DNA of 64,000 bases from Ectopseudomonas alcaliphila (GCF_900101755.1 NZ_FNAE01000002.1:338480-402479), one strand, 5' to 3'; counted from the first letter of the stretch, positions 1-8,998 are shown. Notes: generated from the sequence alone by a model not told the origin. Program-made: numbers and translations.

Positions 1-1649
1 GGGCGCGTTTTACCCTGGACGCCATGCCAGGCAAGCAGATGTCCATCGACAGCGATCTGCGCGCCAACCTCATTTCGGTGACCGAGGCGCGTAACCGCCG
101 GGCCGAATTGAACAAGGAAAGCCAGCTGTTCGGCGCCATGGATGGGGCGATGAAATTCGTCAACGGCGATGCGATCGCCAGCTTGATCATCATCGCCATC
201 AACATGATCGGCGGTATGGCCATCGGCGTGGCGCAAATGGGGATGAGCGCAGGCGATGCCTTGCAGGTTTACACCATCCTCACCATTGGCGATGGCCTGG
301 TTTCGCAGATCCCGGCGCTGATGATTTCTGTCACCGCCGGTATCGTCATCACCCGGGTGCCCAACGAGCAGAAGCAGCAGACCAACATCGGCCGTGAGAT
401 CGCCGAGCAGCTGACCAGTCAGCCCAAGGCCTGGATCATCGCCTCGGTCGCCATGCTCGGTTTCGCCGCATTGCCGGGCATGCCCACCCTGACCTTCATC
501 ATCATCGCCATCATCTGTGGTTGCGGCGGCTTGTTGCAGTTGCAACGTGCGCGCACCTCCAGTGCGTTGGAGGAGGATCCCGAAGTCATTCCACCGGAGA
601 TGAACGGTCAGGAGGATCTGCGTACCTTCTCGCCAAGTCGTCAGTTCGTGCTGCAGTTTCATCCCAGCCAGGATGCCCATCAGGTCGCGGCCCTGCTCAG
701 CGAGATTCGCCAGCGGCGCAACAGGTTGGTGGTGCAGTACGGCCTTACGTTGCCCTCGTTCATCATCGAGCAATCGCCGCTCCTGCCCCAGGACGAATTC
801 CGTTTCTCGGTCTACGAGGTGCCTCTGTTCAAGGCCACGCTGACGCAAAGCCAGCTGGCCGTACCTGCACGGAGTCTGCCGCAGGGGGCGGTCTGCGGTT
901 CCAACGAGCGTCAGGAAGAGGACTGGGTATGGATGCCGGCCGATGATCCCATGCTGCAGAACGGCGAGTTGGAGATCGTCAGCGCCGCGACGCTGATCGT
1001 CGAGCGTATGGAGCGTGCCATGCAGGCCTGCGGGCCGCAGTTCATCGGCTTACAGGAAACCAAGGCGATTCTCGGCTGGCTGGAATCGGAGCAGCCCGAG
1101 CTTGCCCAGGAGATGCAGCGGGTCCTGCCCTTGGCCAGGTTTTCCGCGATTCTCCAGCGTCTGGCCGCCGAATGCGTGCCGCTGCGCTCTGTTCGTCTGA
1201 TCGCGGAGACCCTGATCGAGCATGCCCAGCACGAACGAGATGTGACGGTGCTGACCGACTACGTGCGCATTGCCCTCAAGTCGCAGATCTACCACCAGTA
1301 CTCGAGTGTGGAGGGCTTGCTGGTGTGGCTGCTGACCCCGGAAAGCGAAGGCATCCTGCGTGACGGCTTGCGTCAGACCCAGACCGAGACCTTCTTCGCC
1401 CTGAACCATGAAACCAGCCAGCTACTGCTGCAACAGCTGCACATGGCCTTTCCGATGCGGGCGCCGGAGCAGGCGGTGCTACTGGTGCCGCAGGATCTGC
1501 GCAGCCCGCTACGCACGCTGCTGCAGGAGGAATTCCACCACGTGCCCGTGCTGTCCTTTGCGGAAATCAGCAGCGCCGCTCGGGTCAAGGTAATGGGTCG
1601 CTTCGACCTGGAAGAGTCGGTGGCGCTGGACAATGACTACGCCGCTTGA
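1..1649 (+). CDS. hrcV: Type III secretion export gate protein HrcV (SctV), 5' end missing
   Basis: Large inner-membrane component of the type III secretion export gate (FHIPEP family); its cytoplasmic C-domain forms the nonameric ring that receives substrates and chaperones. The reading frame is open from base 3, so the gene begins outside the window; about 549 residues of an expected ~690 are present. The visible part starts in the conserved loop ending in DAMPGKQM, includes the segment with the FVNGDAIAS motif, then membrane segments, then the long cytoplasmic domain. It heads a run of ten secretion genes on the same strand. Family is certain; the Hrp1 assignment rests on the downstream gene order, not on this protein alone. 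Confidence 0.95.
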   Translation, partial: ARFTLDAMPGKQMSIDSDLRANLISVTEARNRRAELNKESQLFGAMDGAMKFVNGDAIASLIIIAINMIGGMAIGVAQMGMSAGDALQVYTILTIGDGLVSQIPALMISVTAGIVITRVPNEQKQQTNIGREIAEQLTSQPKAWIIASVAMLGFAALPGMPTLTFIIIAIICGCGGLLQLQRARTSSALEEDPEVIPPEMNGQEDLRTFSPSRQFVLQFHPSQDAHQVAALLSEIRQRRNRLVVQYGLTLPSFIIEQSPLLPQDEFRFSVYEVPLFKATLTQSQLAVPARSLPQGAVCGSNERQEEDWVWMPADDPMLQNGELEIVSAATLIVERMERAMQACGPQFIGLQETKAILGWLESEQPELAQEMQRVLPLARFSAILQRLAAECVPLRSVRLIAETLIEHAQHERDVTVLTDYVRIALKSQIYHQYSSVEGLLVWLLTPESEGILRDGLRQTQTETFFALNHETSQLLLQQLHMAFPMRAPEQAVLLVPQDLRSPLRTLLQEEFHHVPVLSFAEISSAARVKVMGRFDLEESVALDNDYAA

Positions 1650-1665
1650 TGCAGAGGTGAGCACG

Positions 1666-2583
1666 ATGTACGAACTGAGGGTATTGACCGGCCTGCACAA
1701 GGGCGCCGCACTGCCACTGGTCGGTGAGCAATGGCTCATCGGTGCCGAGGAGAGTCGTGATCTGGCGTTGCACGATCCAGGGGTGGAAACCCTTCACTGC
1801 CGCTTGCAGCGGGCGGGCGACACCTGGCAGTTGCTGGCCGAGGAAGGGACCGTGCTCGATGGCGAGGGACACTCCCACGCCTCGATGGAAGTACTGCTTG
1901 ATTGCCCACTCGTGCTCGGCTCCGTCTGGGTGTACCTGGCCGCCGCCGAGTCACCCTGGCCAACCTTGCCGGTACTCGTCGGCCATCCCGGCGAAGACGG
2001 CGACGGCAAGGCCTCTGCGGAGGTTGGGGAACGAGGCCGTGTGCGTTTGCTCAATCGTGGCACCGGCATAGCGCTTGGCGTCTTGCTGGGCGTCATGGGC
2101 AGTGCCTGGAGCCTGAGTTGGCCGGTTGGCTCCGGTGCTTCGGGGCCTGCGGCGGTGCCGACGAGCGAGCCTGCCGTGGTCAGCGATGGCCGCACCCTCT
2201 TGCAGGAGGACGAGGCTGTGCGCGTGCTCAAGCAGATGCTGAGCGAACGCCTGCTGACGGCCGTCTCGGTCGAGCCGAATGCGCAAGGAATAGCGCTCAT
2301 GGGCTCGCTGCAGGGCGAAGGCATGTTGGTCTACGAACGCATGCTGCAGCGTTTCGAGAAGGACTATGAAACGGACTTCGTGTTGCAGGACCAGGTTTCA
2401 AGCGGCGCCGCAGGGCTGCCATTCGTGATCGTGCAGATCATCGCCGGCCCGCGTGGGCATCTGGTGATGGAGGATGGCCGGCGCTTGCATGTCGGCGACA
2501 AGCTGGACGGCCTGCGCCTGGTACGTATCGATAACGAGCGCATCCTGTTCGATGGTGTCCGCCGTCATGAGGTGGCCTGGTGA
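1666..2583 (+). CDS. hrpQ: HrpQ/SctD-like inner-membrane ring protein of the T3SS
   Basis: Predicted inner-membrane ring component (SctD family) of the secretion basal body, about 305 residues. The N-terminal ~100 residues read like a cytoplasmic FHA-type fold (LRVLTGLHKGAALPL near the start). One membrane segment lies at about residues 134-152, followed by a periplasmic domain. I chose the ATG at 1666 because agaggtga lies just upstream; an in-frame ATG at 1633 would overlap the end of hrcV and has no comparable ribosome site. Its place between hrcV and hrcN is that of hrpQ in P. syringae. Sequence conservation in this family is low, so the call leans on position plus topology. Confidence 0.82.
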   Translation: MYELRVLTGLHKGAALPLVGEQWLIGAEESRDLALHDPGVETLHCRLQRAGDTWQLLAEEGTVLDGEGHSHASMEVLLDCPLVLGSVWVYLAAAESPWPTLPVLVGHPGEDGDGKASAEVGERGRVRLLNRGTGIALGVLLGVMGSAWSLSWPVGSGASGPAAVPTSEPAVVSDGRTLLQEDEAVRVLKQMLSERLLTAVSVEPNAQGIALMGSLQGEGMLVYERMLQRFEKDYETDFVLQDQVSSGAAGLPFVIVQIIAGPRGHLVMEDGRRLHVGDKLDGLRLVRIDNERILFDGVRRHEVAW

Positions 2584-3938
2584 ATGCTCCTGCCAGCGAG
2601 TTGCAGGCGTGGGTACGTTTGCAGGCTGCACGCCTGGGCACACTGTCGGCGGTGCAGGTCAGCGGTCGGGTGAGCGCCGTCAGCGGCATCCTGCTGGAGT
2701 GCCAGGTACCAGCCGCTCAGGTGGGCGAGCTGTGTGAAGTGAGCAAGGCCGATGGCAGCAAGATGCTGGCCGAGATAGTCGGCTTCACCCCTGACTGCAC
2801 GCTGCTCAGCGCGCTGGGCACGCCGGACGGTATCCAGGTCGGGGCGGCCATCCGCCCTTTGGGCATTGCCCACCGTATCGGTGTCGATGACAGCCTGCTT
2901 GGCAGCGTCCTGGATGGTTTCGGCCGGCCGTTGCTGGGCCAGGTGCAGGGGGCTTTCGCCGGCCCTCATGATGCACGGCATACGCTGCCGGTGATCGCCG
3001 ATGCGCTGCCACCGACGCAGCGTCCGCGTATCACCACTGCCTTGCCGACCGGTATTCGTTCGATCGATAGCGCGATGTTGCTGGGCGAAGGCCAACGCGT
3101 GGGCCTGTTCGCCGGGGCCGGCTGCGGCAAGACCACGCTGATGGCGGAACTGGCCCGCAATATGGCCTGCGATGTGATCGTGTTCGGCCTGATTGGCGAA
3201 CGTGGCAGGGAACTGCGTGAGTTCCTCGACCACGAACTGGACGACACCCTGCGCAAACGCTCGGTGCTGGTCTGCGCGACGTCCGATCGCTCCAGTATGG
3301 AGCGGGCTCGCGCAGCCTTTACCGCCACGGCCATCGCCGAGGCATACAGAGCCAGAGGCCTGAAGGTATTGCTGTTGATCGACTCACTGACCCGTTTCGC
3401 CCGCGCCCAGCGTGAAATCGGTATTGCCGCCGGCGAGCCGCTTGGGCGTGGCGGCTTGCCGCCCTCGGTCTACACCCTGCTGCCGCAACTGGTCGAACGT
3501 GCCGGAATGAGCGAGAGCGGCTCGATCACGGCGCTGTACACCGTGCTCATCGAGCAGGACTCGATGAACGACCCGGTGGCCGACGAGGTGCGTTCGTTGC
3601 TCGATGGGCACATCGTGATGTCGCGCAAGTTGGCCGAGAAAGGCCACTACCCGGCCATCGACGTGCCGGCCAGCATCAGCCGTGTACTCAGCAATGTGGC
3701 CCCCCGCGAGCATCAGCGCGCCAACAACCGGCTACGTCGTCTGATGGCGGCCTATCGACAGGTGGAGATGCTGTTGCGTCTTGGCGAGTACCAGCCAGGC
3801 ACTGACCCGGTGACGGATTGCGCCGTACAGCTGCATGAGCCGATCAACGCCTTCCTGCGTCAGGACCTGCGCGAGCCTTCGCCGTTGCCGGTGACCCTTG
3901 AGGCCCTGATGCAATTGACCGCAGCGCTCCCGGAGTGA
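2580..3938 (+). CDS. hrcN: Type III secretion ATPase HrcN (SctN)
   Basis: Hexameric ATPase of the FliI/YscN family (452 residues) that unfolds and releases effectors from chaperones at the base of the export apparatus. A Walker A motif GAGCGKTT is seen at about residues 179-186, followed by the FGLIGERGRE segment and a Walker B-like VLLLIDSLTRFA. The start is a GTG whose last two bases and following A form the TGA stop of hrpQ (GTGA overlap), which suggests coupled translation. Length and motifs are complete. The ATPase family is unmistakable; the secretion rather than flagellar assignment follows from the neighbours. Confidence 0.96.
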   Translation: MNAPASELQAWVRLQAARLGTLSAVQVSGRVSAVSGILLECQVPAAQVGELCEVSKADGSKMLAEIVGFTPDCTLLSALGTPDGIQVGAAIRPLGIAHRIGVDDSLLGSVLDGFGRPLLGQVQGAFAGPHDARHTLPVIADALPPTQRPRITTALPTGIRSIDSAMLLGEGQRVGLFAGAGCGKTTLMAELARNMACDVIVFGLIGERGRELREFLDHELDDTLRKRSVLVCATSDRSSMERARAAFTATAIAEAYRARGLKVLLLIDSLTRFARAQREIGIAAGEPLGRGGLPPSVYTLLPQLVERAGMSESGSITALYTVLIEQDSMNDPVADEVRSLLDGHIVMSRKLAEKGHYPAIDVPASISRVLSNVAPREHQRANNRLRRLMAAYRQVEMLLRLGEYQPGTDPVTDCAVQLHEPINAFLRQDLREPSPLPVTLEALMQLTAALPE

Positions 3939-4387
3939 GCATGGAAGACGAGCTGGCAGCCGACCCGCAGCGTATGGCCCTCGAGCAGGCCATTCAAGTG
4001 CTCAAGCCCCTGCGCCAGCACCGCCAGGCGAGTGCCGAGCGGCAGCAGCGGCAGATGCAGCAGACGCTTGCCAGCAGCCGTGAACGCCTGGCCGAAACCC
4101 GTGAACGGCTGGGCAGCGAGCGCCAGGCGCAACTGGCACGTCGCGAGGCCCTGGCGCAGCAGCACGTGGATCGTTGCATGACCCTGGATGAGGTCGAGCT
4201 CTGGCACAACCAGGAGCGGGCGATGCTCGATCGCCTGGCGCACATGCGTCAGGACATTCACCAGCAGGGCATGGTGATCGAGCAGCAGCAACAACAACTG
4301 CAGGTCATGCAGGCTCAAGCCAAGGCGGCTCAGCGTGCGGTGGAAAAACTGTCCTGCCTGGCGGAGGCGATCAACGATGAAAACTGA
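3935..4387 (+). CDS. hrpO: HrpO/SctO-like T3SS stalk protein
   Basis: Small, highly charged coiled-coil protein (150 residues, rich in Gln, Arg, Glu and Ala) with the size, composition and position of the SctO/YscO/FliJ stalk that links the ATPase hexamer to the export gate. Long heptad-like runs cover roughly residues 20-140. The start at 3935 is a GTG overlapping the hrcN stop; an ATG at 3941 two codons later is an equally possible start. No catalytic motif is expected. The call rests on composition and operon position, since this family has little primary-sequence conservation. Confidence 0.8.
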   Translation: MSMEDELAADPQRMALEQAIQVLKPLRQHRQASAERQQRQMQQTLASSRERLAETRERLGSERQAQLARREALAQQHVDRCMTLDEVELWHNQERAMLDRLAHMRQDIHQQGMVIEQQQQQLQVMQAQAKAAQRAVEKLSCLAEAINDEN

Positions 4388-4913
4388 ACACGCAGCCCGC
4401 CCGCAGCAGGCGCAAACCCCGCAGCAGGGTGCAGCGCCCCAGGGCAACCCGGCTGCACTCAAGGAGACGGGTTGGTCGCGGCGTGGTGATTTCGAGTCGA
4501 GCCTGTCGAGTTGGTCGAACAGCGCAGCGCCCACCCTGGCCGATGGGCAGCTGTTCGCCCAGTTGCTTCAGCCCGTCCATCAAGGTGGTGATCAGTCCGG
4601 TTTTGGCGGTAGCGGCGTGGCGTCGTTTCAGGCTCGGCCCGATGGCATGGCAGGAGAACTGGTCGATGAGCTGACGCAGCGCCTACCCAGCCTGCCGAGT
4701 GGCCCGATCAGCATCACCCTGTTGATGCCGAACCTGGGTCGGGTGCAGGTGCGCGCAGGCAAGCGCGACCAGCAATTGGAAGTGGAGCTGGGCTTCGAGC
4801 GGCAGGATGTGCTGGAACGCCTGCGCGCGCAGGAACACAGCTGTGCAAGCGCGTTGAGCGAGGCGCTTGGCCTGCCTGTGCGCCTGTGGATGCGTGAAGA
4901 GGCGAGCGTATGA
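4377..4913 (+). CDS. hrpP: HrpP/SctP-like T3SS substrate-specificity switch protein
   Basis: Predicted needle/pilus length and substrate-switch protein, 178 residues. The N-terminal half is low-complexity, rich in Gln, Ala and Pro, as expected for a secreted flexible ruler. The C-terminal ~80 residues (from about LVDELTQRLPSLP) form the compact domain that would contact HrcU. The ATG at 4377 overlaps the hrpO end by 11 bases. Position between hrpO and hrcQa is exactly that of hrpP in the P. syringae cluster. Sequence support alone would be weak. Confidence 0.75.
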   Translation: MKTEHAARPQQAQTPQQGAAPQGNPAALKETGWSRRGDFESSLSSWSNSAAPTLADGQLFAQLLQPVHQGGDQSGFGGSGVASFQARPDGMAGELVDELTQRLPSLPSGPISITLLMPNLGRVQVRAGKRDQQLEVELGFERQDVLERLRAQEHSCASALSEALGLPVRLWMREEASV

Positions 4914-5626
4914 AGCCTCTGGCCCTGGGCCCGATCCCTACCGCACTGGCCCAGGCCTCACGTGCTCTGGGCGCCGGCGTCACACTCAACTTCCAGGCCC
5001 GTGGTCATGACGGCGAGCTGAAACTGCTGCCCATGCTGCCTGGTGCCCCGTCGATGGTCGAAACCTGGCTGCATACGAGTGTCGGGCCGTTGTGCCTGAG
5101 TGACGCTGGGGCGGTGTTGAGTCTGCTGGGTGAGCTGCCGGTTGCGTTCGAAGGCGATGACCAGCCCTGGTACTGGCAACTGGTCAGTCAGCGCCTCAGC
5201 CAGGGGGTTGCGGGGGCCTTGGGGGTGATCTGCCCTGTTGACAGGGATGCTCCAGCGGGCGCGCTGCTGCATGCCCGGCTGCATGTTCGCCTGGGTGATG
5301 AACGGGTGCAGGCTCAACTCGCCGCACCGCCGGAGACCTGGCTGAACTGGTTGCAGGCACCTGAATGGCAACGCATCAGGACAGCGCTGCACGAGGCTTT
5401 GGTGTTGCAGGTTCCTCTGCAACTGGGGCGGCTGGAGCTTAGCGCCGAGCAGTTGGCCTCACTGCAGCCTGGCGACATCGTGCTACCGACCCAGGCGAGT
5501 TTCACCTGCGCCGGCAGTGGTCATCTGGAGTTGGCCAGCCGCTATTGGGCGGCCCAGGTGAGCAGTCGTGGCGAAAAACTGTTCTTGCATCTGAGTCACG
5601 AGGAAGGCGGCCAGCATGAGCACTGA
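4910..5626 (+). CDS. hrcQa: HrcQa, N-terminal half of the split T3SS C-ring protein SctQ
   Basis: Predicted cytoplasmic sorting-platform component (238 residues). In most systems SctQ is one protein; here, as in P. syringae, its two parts are separate genes. The C-terminal ~70 residues (around LQPGDIVLPTQASFTC) resemble the first SpoA-type domain. The start overlaps the hrpP stop as ATGA (4910-4913). The product should bind HrcQb and the HrcN complex. The split itself is read directly: this frame stops at 5626 and the SpoA-like remainder is an independent frame starting at 5616. Confidence 0.85.
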   Translation: MKPLALGPIPTALAQASRALGAGVTLNFQARGHDGELKLLPMLPGAPSMVETWLHTSVGPLCLSDAGAVLSLLGELPVAFEGDDQPWYWQLVSQRLSQGVAGALGVICPVDRDAPAGALLHARLHVRLGDERVQAQLAAPPETWLNWLQAPEWQRIRTALHEALVLQVPLQLGRLELSAEQLASLQPGDIVLPTQASFTCAGSGHLELASRYWAAQVSSRGEKLFLHLSHEEGGQHEH

Positions 5627-6017
5627 AGATCTATCCCAGGAAACCTTGCAGGAGACGGCGGAAATGGACGCTGATGCGCTGCCTGAGGCGGGCGATGAAC
5701 AATTTGTCGAAGTGCTCCCCGAAGGTCAGGCGTTTGCGCCGCAGGACGAGCAAGCGAGTGCCGTCGAGCCCCAGCAGATGGAGGCGCTTGGCGCTATCGC
5801 GCACTTGCCGCTGCAGCTTACCTTGCGCTGTGGCCAGTTGACCTTGAGCGTCGATCAACTGCGACAGCTAGGCAGTGGCAGCGTACTCGAGATTCATGGT
5901 GTCGCCCCTGGCCGCGCCAGCCTGTGCCATGGCGAATATGTGGTGGGCGAAGGCGAGTTGGTGGATGTCGATGGGCGCCTAGGTCTGCAGATCACCCGGC
6001 TGGCGACGCTGTCATGA
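5616..6017 (+). CDS. hrcQb: HrcQb, C-terminal SpoA-domain half of the split T3SS C-ring protein
   Basis: 133-residue protein: an acidic, probably disordered first ~55 residues, then a SpoA/FliN-type domain (from [14 protein letters not shown] through [11 protein letters not shown] to the end). HrcQb of P. syringae forms tetramers that partner HrcQa. It has its own ATG at 5616, 11 bases before the hrcQa stop and in a different frame, so it is a separate gene and not an internal-start product of a fused hrcQ. The SpoA call is firm; the acidic extension is notable but I assign it no role. Confidence 0.88.
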   Translation: MSTEDLSQETLQETAEMDADALPEAGDEQFVEVLPEGQAFAPQDEQASAVEPQQMEALGAIAHLPLQLTLRCGQLTLSVDQLRQLGSGSVLEIHGVAPGRASLCHGEYVVGEGELVDVDGRLGLQITRLATLS

Positions 6018-6667
6018 TTCTGGACGGAATGAACCCCATCATGCTGGCGCTGTTCCTTGGCGCCCTGTCGTTGATTCCCTTCCTGCTCATCGTCTGCACG
6101 GCATTTCTCAAGATCGCCATGACGCTGATGATCACCCGCAACGCCATTGGCGTGCAGCAGGTTCCGCCGAACATGGCGATCTACGGTATCGCCCTGGCAG
6201 CGACCATGTTCGTGATGGCGCCGGTGGCCTACGAGATCCAGAACCGACTCAGTGACAACCCTCTGGACCTGTCGTCTTCGGACACTCTCCAGGCCAGTGC
6301 CGGCACGGTTGTGGAGCCGTTACAGGACTTCATGGTGCGTAACACCAACCCGGACATCGCCACGCATCTTCTGGAAAACACCCAGCGTATGTGGCCCAAG
6401 GAAATGTCCGAGAAGGCCAGCAAAAGCGACCTGCTGCTGGCGATTCCGGCGTTCGTGCTGTCCGAGCTGCAGGCTGCGTTCCAGATCGGCTTTCTCATCT
6501 ACATCCCGTTCATCGTGATCGACCTGATCATTTCCAACCTGCTGCTGGCGCTGGGGATGCAGATGGTGTCGCCGATGACCATATCGCTGCCGCTGAAGCT
6601 GTTGCTGTTCGTGCTGGTGGACGGCTGGACACGGCTGCTCAACAGCCTCTTCTACTCCTACATGTGA
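6014..6667 (+). CDS. hrcR: T3SS export gate protein HrcR (SctR)
   Basis: Core export-gate membrane protein of the FliP/SctR family, 217 residues. The family landmarks are visible: an N-terminal helix ending in [10 protein letters not shown], a central periplasmic domain, and a C-terminal signature with [17 protein letters not shown] and [12 protein letters not shown]. With HrcS and HrcT it forms the helical pore. The ATG at 6014 overlaps the hrcQb stop (ATGA); an ATG five codons on (MNPIML) is an alternative. Complete and ordinary. Confidence 0.96.
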   Translation: MILDGMNPIMLALFLGALSLIPFLLIVCTAFLKIAMTLMITRNAIGVQQVPPNMAIYGIALAATMFVMAPVAYEIQNRLSDNPLDLSSSDTLQASAGTVVEPLQDFMVRNTNPDIATHLLENTQRMWPKEMSEKASKSDLLLAIPAFVLSELQAAFQIGFLIYIPFIVIDLIISNLLLALGMQMVSPMTISLPLKLLLFVLVDGWTRLLNSLFYSYM

Positions 6668-6674
6668 GGTCGCC

Positions 6675-6938
6675 ATGGAGGCGTTGGCACTGTTCAAGCA
6701 AGGCATGTTCCTGGTGGTGATCCTGACTGCACCGCCATTGGCCGTGGCGGTGCTGGTCGGGGTGACGACGTCGCTGGTGCAGGCGCTGATGCAGATGCAG
6801 GATCAGACGTTGCCCTTCGGTTTGAAACTGGCTGCCGTCGGCCTGACCCTGGCGATGACCGGCCGCTGGATCGGCCTGGAATTGATTCAGTTCACCCATA
6901 TGGCGTTCGACCTGATTGCCCGCTCAGGGGGCAATTAG
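6675..6938 (+). CDS. hrcS: T3SS export gate protein HrcS (SctS)
   Basis: 87-residue protein with two hydrophobic hairpin segments, the FliQ/SctS family member of the export gate. The motif TSLVQALMQMQDQTLPFGLK between the hairpin helices is characteristic. It starts 7 bases after the hrcR stop, with aggtcgcc just ahead of the ATG, and ends directly against hrcT. Length is normal for the family. Confidence 0.94.
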   Translation: MEALALFKQGMFLVVILTAPPLAVAVLVGVTTSLVQALMQMQDQTLPFGLKLAAVGLTLAMTGRWIGLELIQFTHMAFDLIARSGGN

Positions 6939-7739
6939 ATGCCATTGGATGCTCAGGCCGCTTTCGAGCTGATGCTGGGGCTAGGTCTTGGCGTGGCCCG
7001 GCTGCTGCCCTGCATGCTGCTGGTGCCTGCGTTCTGTTTCAAACACCTCAAAGGCATTCTGCGTTATGGCGTGGTGGTCGCCGTGGCGATGATCCCGGCA
7101 CCTTCGATCGGCGAGGCCCTGGCCAGTGAGGGGGCCAGTTTCGGCGTGGTCATGGGGCTGCTGATCAAGGAGGTCATGCTCGGTGCGCTGCTCGGTGTGT
7201 TGTTGCACATGCCGTTCTGGATGTTCGCCTCGGTCGGCGCTTTGCTCGACAGTCAGCGTGGCGCTCTCAGTGGTGGACAGCTCAACCCGGCGCTCGGCCC
7301 GGACGTGACGCCGATGGGCGAGCTGCTGCAGGAAGTGCTGGTCATGCTGGTCATTCTGTTCGGCGGGTTGCCGCTGATTACCCAGGTGATCTGGGACAGC
7401 TACCTGATCTGGCCGCCCACGGTCTGGCTGCCGATCCTGAACGAGGACGGCCTGGGCGTGCTGCTCTCGCAACTCAGCCGCACGCTGCAACACATGCTGC
7501 TGTATGCCGCGCCCTTCATTGCCCTGCTGCTACTGATCGAGGCGGCCATGGCGATCATCAGCCTGTATGCGCAACAACTGAACGTATTCATCCTGGCCAT
7601 GCCGGCCAAGAGCATTGCCGGGCTGGCTTTCCTGCTGATCTATCTGCCCACGCTTCTCGAACTGGGTGGTGGGGAGGTTCAGCAGTTTCAGCTGCTCAAG
7701 CTGTTGCTGGGCGATATTGCCCAGGTGCCTGTGCCATGA
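6939..7739 (+). CDS. hrcT: T3SS export gate protein HrcT (SctT)
   Basis: 266-residue polytopic membrane protein of the FliR/SctT family, the third pore-forming gate subunit. Several long hydrophobic helices are visible, with the family segment ASVGALLDSQRG in the middle and a C-terminal FILAMPAKSIAGL stretch. The ATG follows the hrcS stop without any gap. The stop overlaps the hrcU start by four bases. Complete. Confidence 0.94.
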   Translation: MPLDAQAAFELMLGLGLGVARLLPCMLLVPAFCFKHLKGILRYGVVVAVAMIPAPSIGEALASEGASFGVVMGLLIKEVMLGALLGVLLHMPFWMFASVGALLDSQRGALSGGQLNPALGPDVTPMGELLQEVLVMLVILFGGLPLITQVIWDSYLIWPPTVWLPILNEDGLGVLLSQLSRTLQHMLLYAAPFIALLLLIEAAMAIISLYAQQLNVFILAMPAKSIAGLAFLLIYLPTLLELGGGEVQQFQLLKLLLGDIAQVPVP

Positions 7740-8815
7740 GCGAAAAAACCGAGAAGGCGACGCCCAAACAACTGCGCGATGCGCGGGAAAAGGGCCAGAT
7801 TGCGCAGAGCCAGGACGTCAGCAAATTGTTGATCCTGCTGGTGGTCAGCGAAATCACCTTGAGCCTGGCCACGGAGAGCGTACAACGCCTGCAGCACCTG
7901 ATGGCTCTTGCCATCAATGCGACCGGGCAGCCGTTTCTGCGGATTGTCGGGCAACTGGTCGAAGAGGCCGTGACCGTGTTGCTCGGCTTCCTGGTCTTCA
8001 GTGTCGGTGTCGCCATGGTGATGCGCCTGGCCGGGGGCTGGGCTCAGTTCGGGTTTCTCTTCGCGCCCAAGGCGTTGAAGATCGATTTCAACAAGCTCAA
8101 TCCGTTTCCCCAGTTCAAGCAGATGTTCTCTGCGCAGAACCTGACCAACTTGCTGATGAGCATCCTCAAGGCTGCCGTCATCGGGATCACGCTTTACCTT
8201 CTGCTCTGGCCGGAGTTGGGTACGTTGATCCTGCTGGCCAACTCGGACCTGGACACCTACTGGCAATCGTTGATGGAGGTGTTTCGCTACATCCTGCGCT
8301 GCACCCTGGGTTTGCTGCTGGTGCTGGCTGCAGTGGACTTCGGCCTGCAAAAATACTTCCATGCCAAGAAACTGCGCATGAGCAAGGACGACGTGAAGAA
8401 GGAGTACAAGCAGTCGGAGGGCGACCCGATGGTGAAGGGGCAGCGCCGCCAACTGGCGCACGAACTGCTCAATCAGCCGCCCTCGGCTGCGGCAAAGCCT
8501 GTGGAAGAGGCCGATATGCTGGTGGTCAACCCGACCCACTATGCCGTGGCCCTGTACTATCGTCCGGGCAAGACACCCTTGCCGATGATTCACTGCAAGG
8601 GCGAGGACGACGACGCGCTGGCCCTGATCGCACGCGCCAGGAAGGCCAGGATTCCAGTGGTGCAGAGTGTCTGGCTCGCCCGTACCCTGTACAAGGTCAA
8701 TGCGGGGCGTCATATCCCCCGTCCGACCCTGGAGGCTGTCGCTCACATCTATCAACTGGTGAAACAGCTGGACGAGGTGACCGACGAAATCATCCAGGCT
8801 GAGTCCGGGCTCTGA
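7736..8815 (+). CDS. hrcU: T3SS autoprotease export switch protein HrcU (SctU)
   Basis: FlhB/SctU-family membrane protein (359 residues) that switches substrate class after cleaving itself. It begins MSEKTEKATPKQLRDAR, the family N-terminus. Four membrane segments follow, then a cytoplasmic tail with the self-cleavage motif NPTH at residues 265-268. The motif is intact, so autocleavage should work. This is the last secretion gene; the next gene downstream is unrelated, so the operon ends here. No terminator hairpin with a T-tract was seen immediately after the stop. Confidence 0.96.
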   Translation: MSEKTEKATPKQLRDAREKGQIAQSQDVSKLLILLVVSEITLSLATESVQRLQHLMALAINATGQPFLRIVGQLVEEAVTVLLGFLVFSVGVAMVMRLAGGWAQFGFLFAPKALKIDFNKLNPFPQFKQMFSAQNLTNLLMSILKAAVIGITLYLLLWPELGTLILLANSDLDTYWQSLMEVFRYILRCTLGLLLVLAAVDFGLQKYFHAKKLRMSKDDVKKEYKQSEGDPMVKGQRRQLAHELLNQPPSAAAKPVEEADMLVVNPTHYAVALYYRPGKTPLPMIHCKGEDDDALALIARARKARIPVVQSVWLARTLYKVNAGRHIPRPTLEAVAHIYQLVKQLDEVTDEIIQAESGL

Positions 8816-8965
8816 GCGCGACCTCATCGAGGCTGAACTCGGTCATGCCTGTGCTCGCAGCCTCTCGATTGCAGGGCGCGGCTTGCAAGCGTTCTGGCGA
8901 AACCTATCCTGCGGGTCAACAACGCGCTAGAATGCGCGCCGCTCGCGGCCATGTCGGCTGCGGCA
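8816..8965. other. Spacer between the T3SS operon and yhhQ, with a possible promoter
   Basis: No gene is visible in this spacer. A plausible -10 element, tagaat, lies at 8928-8933 and would give a transcript beginning near 8940, placing the hairpin at 8966 in the yhhQ leader. A good -35 hexamer is not seen at the usual spacing. Confidence 0.35.
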
Positions 8966-8998
8966 GTGGGTTCCCTCACCCCACTTCATGAAAAAGGA
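8966..8998 (+). promoter_or_regulatory. Candidate preQ1-I riboswitch upstream of yhhQ
   Basis: The leader holds a compact H-type pseudoknot pattern. A 5-bp stem gtggg (8966-8970) / cccac (8980-8984) encloses a 9-base loop starting ttc and ending in C just before the 3' arm. An A-rich tail then runs into aagga (8994-8998), the ribosome-binding site of yhhQ. Loop bases cct (8974-8976) can pair with agg of the Shine-Dalgarno. Size and layout resemble preQ1-I aptamers (33-34 nt), which are known to precede COG1738 transporters in some Proteobacteria. Ligand binding would hide the ribosome site. Found by eye; a covariance-model search was not possible. Confidence 0.6.
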
